From the NCBI GenBank assembly GCA_021820805.1, contig JAKADF010000092.1, forward strand, positions 1-9,393: 9,393 nt of DNA, given 5' to 3'. Shown piece by piece: positions 1 through 5,560 of this stretch. How positions within the stretch are numbered: position 1 is the stretch's first letter; each line of letters opens with the position of its first letter. The position numbers and the translations under genes are program-made. The notes beneath the pieces were generated by a model that did no database searches, had not been told where the DNA came from, and worked only from the letters and a program-made list of their open reading frames with translations. This stretch comes from Bacillota bacterium (GTDB taxonomy: Bacteria; Bacillota; Bacilli; Alicyclobacillales; Alicyclobacillaceae).

Positions 1-1928
1 AGTTTCTCGTCAAAACCTGCCTTCAACAGTTTTCTCAATAGGTCAATTGCCGCTTTCGATTCTCGTTTCGCATGTTCACCGTTTCCCATTCCGTCACTGA
101 CTGCAACAGCAAATCGGCCATTTCCTCAATCCATCGACGCATGCGTATCACCAGAAACGACTCTTCCATCTTTCGCAACTGAAGCAACTGCTGTATCAAC
201 TTGAAACAAACAAGCAGAGGAGAACACACTAGTGCATGGACCTGGCGCGCAACCCATAACCTTTGAAACTGATATATTTTCACCAACAATACCAGACAAG
301 AGCGGTGCGATTACACGAGACGAGTTCTCATAAGCCCCTTGTGTCGGTTGAGTGACCTCAATTTCCACCTTTCCTGGATCTAAGTTTACAATGCGTACGT
401 TATCTACATATAAACCTAACTGTTCAAGTGCCGACATAATTTGGTCTTCTCCAGACAGGGATGTTTTATTTCCGGCATCAATCTCAGATGCCATTGTCCG
501 GATGACTGATGCTACACCAGCCAATTGAGCAGATACAAGAGTTTTATATTCTTGAAGCTTGGCAATCCACAATACATCCCGCTCTGTTATTTCAAGATTA
601 TTCTTTAACACGCTCATCATTGGATCTAATCGAACACATCGTTCCCGAAGTTCCTTTGTTGCTGCGCCTACACCGAGCTTTAGGTGCCCATCTAATTTTG
701 ATGCAGAAGATGCGATATCACGGTAAGTTTCTTCACCATCTTGTCCCCAACATTTATTTCGTCGCGGACATGAACCGCATACATCCCTTGAAGCTGCGCT
801 GACAACTTGATTCATAAGCTGCTGTTTTGTTAAAACTGTACTTTCACCAGTCTCAGAAAACGCAACAGACAATTCGTCAAAAACTTGACCAATCTCGTTC
901 AGCTTCTCAAGCAACAATGCATTCACTTTTGTCACATGCTGCCGCTGTGAAGACTGGTATTCTTCAGTTCCAGGCATATACTCCTTTAATGCTTTAGTAA
1001 AGCGACGCGGAGTAAACCAATACAGAAGAACTCCGGCACCTGCCGCGATTGACGATGTATATACGACATACATATCAGGCGCTTGTGCCAATGTTAGGAC
1101 TCCAGAACTAATAAAGAACGTTAACCCAACCCAGAACTTTGGAGCATCTTTCAAGACACCTGCTAATAGTCCAGAAAACCCTAAAATAGCAACTGTTGCT
1201 AATGTATCCATATGGTTTAAAAGGCCCAGCATACTCACGACGATAGCTCCGCCAGCTCCGATTCCCATACCGCCGCATGCAAGAAGGAGTACTAACCAAT
1301 CTAATGCAACCTGTGCGATAGAGATGTTATGGAACATAAGACCAGAAAAACCCGTCATGATTGATCCGACTAGTATTACAAGGCTTAAAATTTGTTCATT
1401 CTTAAGATTTTTGGTTTGGTCTTGTCCAACAAAAACAGCCATGCACTGCAGAAATATAAGACACAAAATCATGACCAGTGCCCCGCCTGCAAGTGCGAGC
1501 AATACGTCGTACTTGGTCCAAACTGTCCCGACCATCGCCAACCGGACAATCACAGCTGTGAGTCCTCCGATAACCGGAATAAAATGCAAATCGGGAGACT
1601 TAGACCGAAATATAATCTTTCTCATTAACCGGTAGAATATAAATTCGGCCAGCATTCCAATTGCCAAATTTGGCCCTTGTACTGTCCACGCCCCAATGAT
1701 TCCTAAATACGCCGGCCATGAACGTTTACGTCCGGCAAGTTCAAACAAAATAATGTAATAAGCAAAAAGGAAAGGCGAAACAACGTGCAAAATTGATGCT
1801 CGCCCAAGCAGCAAAGCAGTTGCAGACAGCATAAATACGCGCGGCCACGCCTGTATCGGCCAGTGTGGAAGTGTGGCAGACCGAGAAGTAAAGCCGGAAG
1901 CATGCTCACTAACAGAAACGCGAGACAT
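1..1928 (-). pseudogene. spoIIE: SpoIIE, stage II sporulation serine phosphatase, interrupted by an in-frame TGA and cut by the window edge
   Basis: SpoIIE is the polar-septum membrane phosphatase that dephosphorylates SpoIIAA to activate SigF and also interacts with FtsZ. The start is the ATG at 1928-1926, 8 nt after a GGAAAGGGG Shine-Dalgarno; longer in-frame extensions have none and would overlap the promoter. Residues about 30-305 form a multi-pass membrane region. Residues about 310-570 are the soluble central region, with the cysteine motif CGSCPRRNKCW at 384-394. The junction into the PP2C domain reads AKDGRVVSGDTHASMD at about 585-600, then TGA at 126-128. The same frame continues with GNGRFAVAVSDGMGNGEHAK, including the metal-binding Asp-Gly of PP2C enzymes (equivalent to Asp610 in B. 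subtilis), and stays open to position 1. Family proteins are about 820 residues, so roughly 180 C-terminal residues lie outside. Identity is very secure; whether the gene is functional is not. The stop could be a true mutation, a sequencing error, or read through. Confidence 0.9.
126..128 (-). other. In-frame TGA nonsense codon inside spoIIE
   Basis: The codon after residue 600 is TGA, in context ATG GAT TGA GGA AAT. B. subtilis SpoIIE has Leu here (MELG followed by the SDGMGNG motif). One T-to-G change would turn TTA into TGA, so a single substitution explains it and no frameshift is needed. yabP in this window ends in TGA, with yabQ starting on the same bases, so TGA works as a normal stop here and recoding is unlikely. 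No start codon precedes the catalytic Asp-Gly after the stop, so re-initiation would lose that motif. Confidence 0.85.
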
Positions 1929-1965
1929 GGCATGAACCCCTTTCCAACCTATCATGTGTATGGTC

Positions 1966-1999
1966 ATTATAAAGGGGTGTATGCAGCTAAGTTTGTCAA
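1966..1999 (-). promoter_or_regulatory. spoIIE promoter, SigA-type with 22-bp spacer
   Basis: On the minus strand a perfect -35 TTGACA (1999-1994) and a perfect -10 TATAAT (1971-1966) are separated by 22 bp, which is too far for normal SigA use. This is the known hallmark of the Spo0A~P-dependent spoIIE and spoIIG promoters of B. subtilis (spacers of 21-22 bp), where the activator compensates for spacing. The predicted transcript start is near 1959, about 30 nt before the spoIIE ATG. The elements are read directly; Spo0A dependence is inferred from the architecture. Confidence 0.8.
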
Positions 2000-2051
2000 A
2001 ACAAGGGTTAAGAAAAGTAAAATCTTCCGACATTCTGCAGGTATTTCGACA
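1994..2051. promoter_or_regulatory. Cluster of Spo0A-box-like sites between spoIIE and comEB
   Basis: The consensus 0A box is TGTCGAA. The minus strand has an exact match at 2051-2045 and a one-mismatch site TGTCGGA at 2032-2026. The plus strand has TGTCAAA at 1994-2000, one mismatch, overlapping the spoIIE -35. Three boxes upstream of and across the -35 of a wide-spaced SigA promoter is the expected arrangement for Spo0A~P activation of spoIIE. Binding itself is inferred. The same boxes lie upstream of the divergent deaminase promoter and could affect it too. Confidence 0.65.
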
Positions 2052-2089
2052 GATATATGCAACTGGCACATTCTGTGACGAATTTTAGA

Positions 2090-2095
2090 TATAAT
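2090..2095 (+). promoter_or_regulatory. Candidate -10 element for the divergent deaminase gene
   Basis: A perfect TATAAT lies 54 nt upstream of the deaminase ATG. No good -35 is found at 16-18 bp; the closest is GGCACA at 2065-2070 with a 19-bp spacer and 3 of 6 matches. The promoter may be weak or activator-dependent. The exact 0A box at 2045-2051 lies just upstream of its -35 position. Confidence 0.45.
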
Positions 2096-2149
2096 TTGAA
2101 AATCAAATAGAATTACCTCATGGAAATTCATCTTAAAGGGGCTCCAATA

Positions 2150-2626
2150 ATGGAATCTGACAATAGCCAAGAATCGACACGTATGTCATGGCACGAATTT
2201 TTTGCATCGCAAAGCAAAGTGATGGCAATGCGCTCGACCTGCACAAGATTATCCGTCGGATGTGTAATTGTACGCGATAAACGTATGATAGCGAGTGGTT
2301 ACAACGGATCTATCACTGGAGATGTTCACTGTACCGATGTGGGGTGCAAAATTGTCGACGGGCACTGTATTCGCGCGATTCATGCCGAACAAAACGCTCT
2401 TTTACAATGTGCCAGGTTCGGTATTGCGACACAAAACGCTGATCTCTACGTAACACACTTGCCTTGCTTGTCATGTACAAAAAGTATCATTCAAGCAGGT
2501 ATAGCTCACGTATATTTTGAGGAGTCGTATCGTCCTTGTCCATATGCAAAAGAACTTTTTGAAAAGGCTGGAATACCTGTCATTCAAGTAAAAAGTAACC
2601 TTACGCAATTTATTCGGCCAGAATAG
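2150..2626 (+). CDS. comEB: ComEB-type dCMP deaminase
   Basis: This 158-residue zinc enzyme of the cytidine/deoxycytidylate deaminase family is predicted to convert dCMP to dUMP for dTMP synthesis in the cytosol. The catalytic motif HAE is at 78-80 (His ligand and proton-shuttle Glu) and PCLSC at 105-109 supplies two Cys zinc ligands. The segment VHCTDVGCKIVDGHCIRAIH at 59-78 adds the extra Cys residues typical of dCMP deaminases. Phrases such as LSVGCVIVRDKRMIASGYNG match the ComEB subgroup closely. The ATG at 2150 sits 8 nt after AAAGGGG; an in-frame ATG at 2120 has no ribosome site. In B. subtilis comEB lies between comEA and comEC; here no competence gene is adjacent and the gene stands alone, divergent from spoIIE. 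The symbol reflects family membership; a role in competence is not implied. Confidence 0.9.
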   Translation: MESDNSQESTRMSWHEFFASQSKVMAMRSTCTRLSVGCVIVRDKRMIASGYNGSITGDVHCTDVGCKIVDGHCIRAIHAEQNALLQCARFGIATQNADLYVTHLPCLSCTKSIIQAGIAHVYFEESYRPCPYAKELFEKAGIPVIQVKSNLTQFIRPE

Positions 2627-2721
2627 AGGCAACAATAAAAGGATGTGCGTATCATAGTCATAGTTATATAAAAGCACGACTTTAATCGACACAATAGATC
2701 ACGGGATGCGAGGTGAATGGA

Positions 2722-2838
2722 ATGCCAGAATGGCTCTGCAGTCAACTGAGGAGGGCGTTCCAAAATCGTGATCGCAAATCCATTCAAATGCTGAACCAAG
2801 CATTTTTCCGGTATCGGCGTACAAGAATTGAATCGTGA
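2722..2838 (+). CDS. cmpA: Cortex morphogenetic protein CmpA, 38 residues
   Basis: The protein begins MPEWLCSQLRRAF and continues with LNQAFFRYRR. This fits the B. subtilis CmpA pattern (about 37 residues: MPxWL, a basic helix with AF, then LNQ and an aromatic YR segment). In B. subtilis CmpA is a mother-cell protein that restrains cortex assembly and acts as an adaptor delivering defective SpoIVA to ClpXP. The ATG at 2722 follows AGGTGA by 5 nt. The stop TGA ends at the first base of the A-run of a strong terminator, so the gene is neatly bounded. It lies 95 nt after the deaminase gene with no visible terminator between. A loosely SigE-like GACACAAT (2688-2695) is upstream, but without a clear -35. 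Lysines of the B. subtilis protein appear largely as arginines. The call rests on remembered family features in a very short protein. Confidence 0.75.
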   Translation: MPEWLCSQLRRAFQNRDRKSIQMLNQAFFRYRRTRIES

Positions 2839-2872
2839 AAAAAGGAGAGGCGATAATACGTCTCTCCTTTTT
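2839..2872. terminator. Bidirectional intrinsic terminator between cmpA and the small membrane gene
   Basis: A stem of GGAGAG with CTCTCC, extended inward by G-U, C-G and G-C pairs and outward by five A-T pairs, closes a 6-nt ATAATA loop. It is flanked by an A-run on the left and a T-run on the right, so it can end transcription in both directions. It separates convergent cmpA (plus) and the 57-residue gene (minus). Confidence 0.85.
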
Positions 2873-2882
2873 CAATCAGCTA

Positions 2883-3056
2883 TTACAAAGTTGCTGCCAA
2901 AAAGGTACTAATACAAAAAATCCCAGCACAAAGTAGTACCAGAATTGAACTTGCAACACGACCTTCTTTTGCTAAACGAACGATACCAACAACAGCCATT
3001 AGTACAAATATAATCAAAAAATCAATAAGGAATATGAAATGTCCATTCAAAGCCAT
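2883..3056 (-). CDS. Small two-helix membrane protein, unrecognised
   Basis: The 57-residue product has two hydrophobic stretches, about residues 7-26 and 38-57. A short basic loop RLAKEGRVASS (27-37) lies between them, giving a helical-hairpin membrane protein. It follows the 69-residue gene after 18 nt, and its stop lies just before the bidirectional terminator, consistent with the last gene of a short transcript. The ATG at 3056-3054 has GGAG at a rather long distance (about 14 nt), so translation may be weak or coupled to the upstream gene. Support comes from open frame, hydrophobic pattern and context. No family is recognised, and no function is proposed. Confidence 0.5.
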   Translation of the reverse strand: MALNGHFIFLIDFLIIFVLMAVVGIVRLAKEGRVASSILVLLCAGIFCISTFLAATL

Positions 3057-3074
3057 AGCCTACATTCCATCTCC

Positions 3075-3284
3075 TCATTCGTCAGTATCTGGTAACAATA
3101 TGGAACCCCTAAACTTACCTAGAATACGTTCTAATACCTCATCAGTTACAGGACCAAGCTGACCTTTATACATATCAAGTGAGATATAACAACCATCTCG
3201 GTCATCAATATTATGAAAAGCAAGCATAACACGTCGGCCGTCACTTAACTCATATTCTAGATATGCTTTATCGTTATCAGTCAA
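3075..3284 (-). CDS. Small acidic protein of 69 residues, unrecognised
   Basis: The start is TTG at 3284-3282, exactly 8 nt after a perfect AGGAGG, which strongly supports translation. The product is soluble and acidic. It begins with a probable beta-strand pair (AYLEYELSDGRRVMLAFHNI) followed by an Asp-rich turn (DDRDG, 27-31). A helix (TDEVLERILGKF, 47-58) follows, and the tail ends DTDE. It has no signal peptide, membrane helix or cysteine cluster. It lies 59 nt downstream of yabR, beyond the yabR terminator, with no room for a standard promoter of its own, so read-through from yabR is likely. The 57-residue membrane gene follows. No family is recognised. Confidence 0.65.
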   Translation of the reverse strand: MTDNDKAYLEYELSDGRRVMLAFHNIDDRDGCYISLDMYKGQLGPVTDEVLERILGKFRGSILLPDTDE

Positions 3285-3309
3285 TCTGAAATCCTCCTAT
3301 AACGCTGCA

Positions 3310-3332
3310 AAAGGGCACTTAATGTGCCCTTT
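3310..3332 (-). terminator. Terminator downstream of yabR
   Basis: A 9-bp stem (AAAGGGCAC with GTGCCCTTT) closes a 5-nt loop. On the minus strand it ends in only four T residues, so termination may be partial. It lies between the yabR stop and the Shine-Dalgarno of the next small gene. Confidence 0.7.
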
Positions 3333-3343
3333 AATATTTGGAG

Positions 3344-3787
3344 TTAACCACGCCGACCGCCACGACCGCCGCGTTTCGCCTCGCTACGGCGCAACGCCTG
3401 CAGTCTTTCCTCGCTGTCTTTTAAAAAGCGACTCATTTTATCTTCAAAGGATTGACGAGGACCGCCACCGTGGCCGCCGTGGCCGCCGCCGTGACGTGAA
3501 CGACCTCTGTCTCTGTCTCCGCCAAAGTTGTTTGGTCTTTGCGCAGGTGCGTTTTCATCTGCCTGGCGAATAGAGAGTCCAATCTTCCCGTCATTATCGA
3601 CGTTTATCACCTTTACAGTCACTTCGTCGTTGACTTTAAGATGGTCATGAATATCCTTAACGTATGAGTTCGAGACTTCCGAGATGTGCACAAGTCCTGT
3701 AGCGCCTCCCGGCAGCAAAATAAATGCACCAAAATGAGTTATACCCGTAACCTTCCCAGACAATTTGCTGCCGACTTCAATGGACAT
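3344..3787 (-). CDS. yabR: YabR, S1-domain RNA-binding protein with Gly/Arg/His-rich tail
   Basis: The 147-residue protein has one S1 RNA-binding domain at about 5-75, beginning MSIEVGSKLSGKVTGITHFG with LVHISEV and KVNDEVTVKVINVD following. This closely matches B. subtilis YabR and polynucleotide-phosphorylase-type S1 folds. Residues 89-147 are a low-complexity tail with a Gly/His run (about 99-109), a basic helical stretch (MSRFLKDSEERLQALRR) and an RGG-like end (KRGGRGGRRG), likely extra RNA contact. B. subtilis YabR is about 128 residues, so the tail is somewhat longer. The start is ATG at 3787-3785 after AAGGAGG with a 12-nt spacer; the 29-codon upstream extension of the open frame is unlikely because it covers the promoter. 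It probably has its own SigA promoter. Its exact cellular role is not settled. Confidence 0.9.
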   Translation of the reverse strand: MSIEVGSKLSGKVTGITHFGAFILLPGGATGLVHISEVSNSYVKDIHDHLKVNDEVTVKVINVDNDGKIGLSIRQADENAPAQRPNNFGGDRDRGRSRHGGGHGGHGGGPRQSFEDKMSRFLKDSEERLQALRRSEAKRGGRGGRRG

Positions 3788-3831
3788 ACAGAAGTATTTC
3801 CTCCTTAGAATTTTAAAAAATGCCTTTATAC

Positions 3832-3861
3832 AGTATAAGTAATTACAAAAAAAAGTGTCAA
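3832..3861 (-). promoter_or_regulatory. SigA promoter for yabR
   Basis: On the minus strand a perfect TTGACA (3861-3856) and TATACT (3837-3832) are separated by 18 bp. They lie between the divIC stop and the yabR ATG, giving a start near 3825 and a leader of about 38 nt. The spacer holds a run of eight T residues. This indicates vegetative expression of yabR independent of the sporulation genes upstream. Confidence 0.75.
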
Positions 3862-3872
3862 GGCGATTTCTC

Positions 3873-3918
3873 ACTTAATGTCCCAGGTCAAAAGGAACTT
3901 GCCCTGGGAGAATTAAGT
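3873..3918. repeat. Inverted repeat over the divIC stop codon
   Basis: Two 7-bp arms pair in series: ACTTAAT (3873-3879) with ATTAAGT (3912-3918), then TCCCAGG (3881-3887) with CCTGGGA (3903-3909). They are separated by a small internal loop and closed by a 15-nt loop. On the minus strand the RNA hairpin covers the last codons and stop of divIC. A T-run follows only about 18 nt later, so it is not a textbook terminator; it could stabilise the 3' end or weaken read-through. Confidence 0.5.
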
Positions 3919-4234
3919 TATAGTGACTTGTTGCGTACTTTGCAATATATGCATCTGACTGAAGTTGTTGAATTTGACCATTTAGCGTTTTTTGTTGATG
4001 TTGCAAATTTGTCAATTGGCCCTGTAGTGCTGTGCGCTGCTGATTTAAACGTGCTAATTCTGGAGCCTGAACGTATACAAACTCATAAACAACAAAGCCC
4101 AGAATAAGTGCTAGACCAAGGTAACGGAGTTTAAACCAAGCTAATTTTGTTTTTTGCTTTCTATGGAACTTATCCGGATGGTTTGTCGTATTCCTATGTT
4201 GCCCCATTGAAAGCAAAGTTGTGCGCGTTGGCAA
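3875..4234 (-). CDS. divIC: Septum formation initiator DivIC
   Basis: DivIC is a bitopic membrane protein of the division complex that pairs with FtsL and DivIB and contributes to septal peptidoglycan synthesis. The 119-residue product has a basic cytoplasmic N-terminus and one membrane helix at about 37-55. An extracellular coiled coil with Gln/Leu heptads follows at about 58-92, and then the family's C-terminal signature region (YIAKYATSHYNLILPGQVPF). The chosen start is TTG at 4234-4232, 9 nt after AGGGAG. A TTG at 4243 directly touches the Shine-Dalgarno and is less likely; an ATG at 4207 lacks one. It begins 22 nt after the yabQ stop, the usual yabQ-divIC order. The coiled coil is unusually rich in glutamine. 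Confidence 0.88.
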   Translation of the reverse strand: MPTRTTLLSMGQHRNTTNHPDKFHRKQKTKLAWFKLRYLGLALILGFVVYEFVYVQAPELARLNQQRTALQGQLTNLQHQQKTLNGQIQQLQSDAYIAKYATSHYNLILPGQVPFDLGH

Positions 4235-4256
4235 TACGGACAACTCCCTATATAAG

Positions 4257-4847
4257 TTAAGCCCCGTCTGGGCGTCTCTTCAGCCAATTCGACAGACGCA
4301 TCCAGATTCCCTCCTCATATTTTCTAAGTTTTAACATGTAATTTGGGAAAATTTTTGTATAACCTTTAAACGGAAATAAGGCAATCTTACTTACTTTTAC
4401 AACACACCAACTAATAATATCTTCGATTTTGCACAAGATGCGATATAAGTTAATCAATAGAACTCGAGTTATACGTAAAATAATTCGAATTGGATTAACG
4501 ATAAGAAGTAAGATAATTTTCCACACGCCTAAGATTATTGCACGAATAAAGCGAATTATTGCGTGTGCACTGGCAACAACCATACGATGAAAAATTACTC
4601 GATAAATAACATAACCAATTAACAAAAGCCCAAAAGTATACAGGCGAAATCGCCCGTTGTCCGTAATTAGGGAAACTTGAAATACGAAGAAGGCAGCTAC
4701 GACAAAAAAAACGATATCCAAAATTGCTCGTAGAAACCTAAGCCAATTTGCAGCACTAGTAACGGTGTTATAAATGTCAAACACCGCACCCATTATCATT
4801 CCTGATGCCAACATTAGAATGATGTAATTTGCTGGACTTTGTGTCAT
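4257..4847 (-). CDS. yabQ: YabQ, sporulation membrane protein
   Basis: YabQ is a mother-cell membrane protein of the outer forespore membrane needed for spore cortex formation in B. subtilis. The 196-residue product starts with YIILMLASGMIMGAVFDIYN, typical of the family, and has predicted membrane helices near 5-25, 38-60, 68-88 and 102-123. A long, hydrophobic but basic C-terminal half ends in RLSNWLKRRPDGA. The start ATG at 4847 overlaps the yabP stop by one base (TGATG). A GTG directly before it, at 4850, would add one residue. AAGGA lies 7 nt before the GTG and 10 nt before the ATG. The overlap implies translational coupling with yabP. Confidence 0.88.
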   Translation of the reverse strand: MTQSPANYIILMLASGMIMGAVFDIYNTVTSAANWLRFLRAILDIVFFVVAAFFVFQVSLITDNGRFRLYTFGLLLIGYVIYRVIFHRMVVASAHAIIRFIRAIILGVWKIILLLIVNPIRIILRITRVLLINLYRILCKIEDIISWCVVKVSKIALFPFKGYTKIFPNYMLKLRKYEEGIWMRLSNWLKRRPDGA

Positions 4848-5113
4848 CACCGAATAATCCTTCTTATAAAGTTCTTATTTTTGTCCCGTTCCACAACATA
4901 ATTCATACTCATTACGGTTCCTTCAATAACCACAACTCCGGATTCTAAATCCAAGTGTTTCATATGCAGATTTGTCCCTTTAATAGAGAGCGGTCCTGCA
5001 CTTGTGATTAATGAAAATTCTGTAACATCAAAGCTTTCGACACTTGAGACACCAGTAACTTCAATATGTTTACGCGACAGTATGTGTACATCATGTCCCT
5101 CCGTTGCGGCCAT
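4847..5113 (-). CDS. yabP: YabP, sporulation protein
   Basis: YabP is a small soluble SigE-dependent mother-cell protein required with YabQ for spore cortex synthesis. The 88-residue product shows the family's beta-rich pattern: HIEVTGVSSVESFDVTEFSL (16-35), SAGPLSIKGTNLHMKHLDLE (38-57) and a VIEGTVMSMNYV strand near 62-73. The ATG at 5113 follows GGGGGTG by 6 nt. It is the first gene after the terminator at 5209-5243 and has a SigE-like -10 upstream, so it likely starts a yabP-yabQ(-divIC) transcript. Its biochemical activity is unknown in the family. Confidence 0.88.
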   Translation of the reverse strand: MAATEGHDVHILSRKHIEVTGVSSVESFDVTEFSLITSAGPLSIKGTNLHMKHLDLESGVVVIEGTVMSMNYVVERDKNKNFIRRIIR

Positions 5114-5149
5114 TCCTTACACCCCCAACCTGTCCAGCCTCCCAAAACC

Positions 5150-5157
5150 ATTGTATG
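5150..5157 (-). promoter_or_regulatory. SigE-type -10 element upstream of yabP
   Basis: The minus strand reads CATACAAT, a full match to the B. subtilis SigE -10 consensus CATACAnT. It lies 36 nt before the yabP ATG and downstream of the preceding terminator. The -35 region 13-15 bp upstream (around 5171-5179) is poor. SigE control of yabP in B. subtilis is established; here it is inferred from this element and the position. Confidence 0.6.
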
Positions 5158-5208
5158 TAAAGAAATGCTGGGTAGAACAAAGAATCACGCCATATGACTA
5201 ACTCCTAT

Positions 5209-5243
5209 AAAAAGAGAGAACCCCCTGCAGTGGAGGTTCTCTC
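5209..5243 (-). terminator. Intrinsic terminator downstream of rqcP
   Basis: A 9-bp stem (GAGAGAACC with GGTTCTCTC), then one mismatch and two more pairs, is followed on the minus strand by five T residues. It lies 26 nt after the rqcP stop and separates the yabM-yabN-hup-rqcP genes from yabP-yabQ-divIC. Confidence 0.85.
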
Positions 5244-5269
5244 ACAAATCATTATAAGTTTCTTCAAAC

Positions 5270-5560
5270 CTAAGTTGCATCATCCACAAATCTAGTATCT
5301 ACAACTGGATTAACATCTTCTGATAATACCTCGTACAGTTGATACGATTCTTCTTTGCGCGGGTTATCTATCACCTTTTCGACTCGAACTTTAACCATCT
5401 TTTGTCCATATCGAATCGTAATAACGTCCCCAATACGTACCTCAGCACTCGCTTTTGCAGTACGGTCATTAATATTGATTCTGCCCGCATCACAAATTTC
5501 TTTTGCTAACGTACGTCGTTTTATCAGACGAGTTACCTTGAGAAACTTATCTAGGCGCAA
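5270..5560 (-). CDS. rqcP: RqcP (YabO/RlbA), S4-domain ribosome quality-control factor
   Basis: RqcP is a small heat-shock-protein-15-like S4 RNA-binding protein that binds stalled 50S subunits with RqcH and supports alanine tailing of nascent chains. The S4 fold is at about 1-62: MRLDKFLKVTRLIKRRTLAK, then DAGRININDRTAKASAEV and GDVITIRYGQKMVKVRVEKV. The product has 96 residues against about 86 in B. subtilis; the extra is an acidic C-terminal tail. The start is TTG at 5560-5558, immediately after the hup stop TAA with no gap. The family's N-terminal MRLDKFL fixes this start. A GGAG inside the end of hup lies about 12 nt upstream, so translation probably couples to hup. Confidence 0.88.
   Translation of the reverse strand: MRLDKFLKVTRLIKRRTLAKEICDAGRININDRTAKASAEVRIGDVITIRYGQKMVKVRVEKVIDNPRKEESYQLYEVLSEDVNPVVDTRFVDDAT

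Noticed and set aside
35..289. 84-codon minus-strand frame overlapping the end of the spoIIE reading frame
   Set aside because: It is in another frame; the true SpoIIE sequence continues across the TGA in its own frame, so this is not a frameshifted continuation.
1324..1635. 103-codon plus-strand frame antisense to spoIIE
   Set aside because: No ribosome site and no recognisable protein; it mirrors the membrane-coding part of spoIIE.
1929..2069. 47-codon N-terminal extension of spoIIE
   Set aside because: It would cover the TTGACA/TATAAT promoter and 0A boxes and lacks a ribosome site; the ATG at 1928 has a good one.
2120..2149. Upstream ATG for the dCMP deaminase
   Set aside because: No Shine-Dalgarno before it, while AAAGGGG sits 8 nt before the ATG at 2150.
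2627..2721. Search for tRNA genes or a clear SigE promoter before cmpA, because B. subtilis has tRNAs between yabR and spoIIE
   Set aside because: No cloverleaf was found, and GACACAAT at 2688-2695 lacks a properly spaced -35, so neither is called as a feature.
2584..2799. 71-codon minus-strand frame opposite the deaminase end and cmpA
   Set aside because: It is antisense to two better supported genes and resembles no family.
3788..3874. 29-codon upstream extension of yabR
   Set aside because: It overlaps the yabR promoter, and the family begins at MSIEVGSK after an AAGGAGG.
5036..5042. Exact 0A-box sequence on the minus strand inside yabP
   Set aside because: It is a single copy inside coding sequence and downstream of the yabP start, with no promoter nearby; a 7-mer match by chance is expected.
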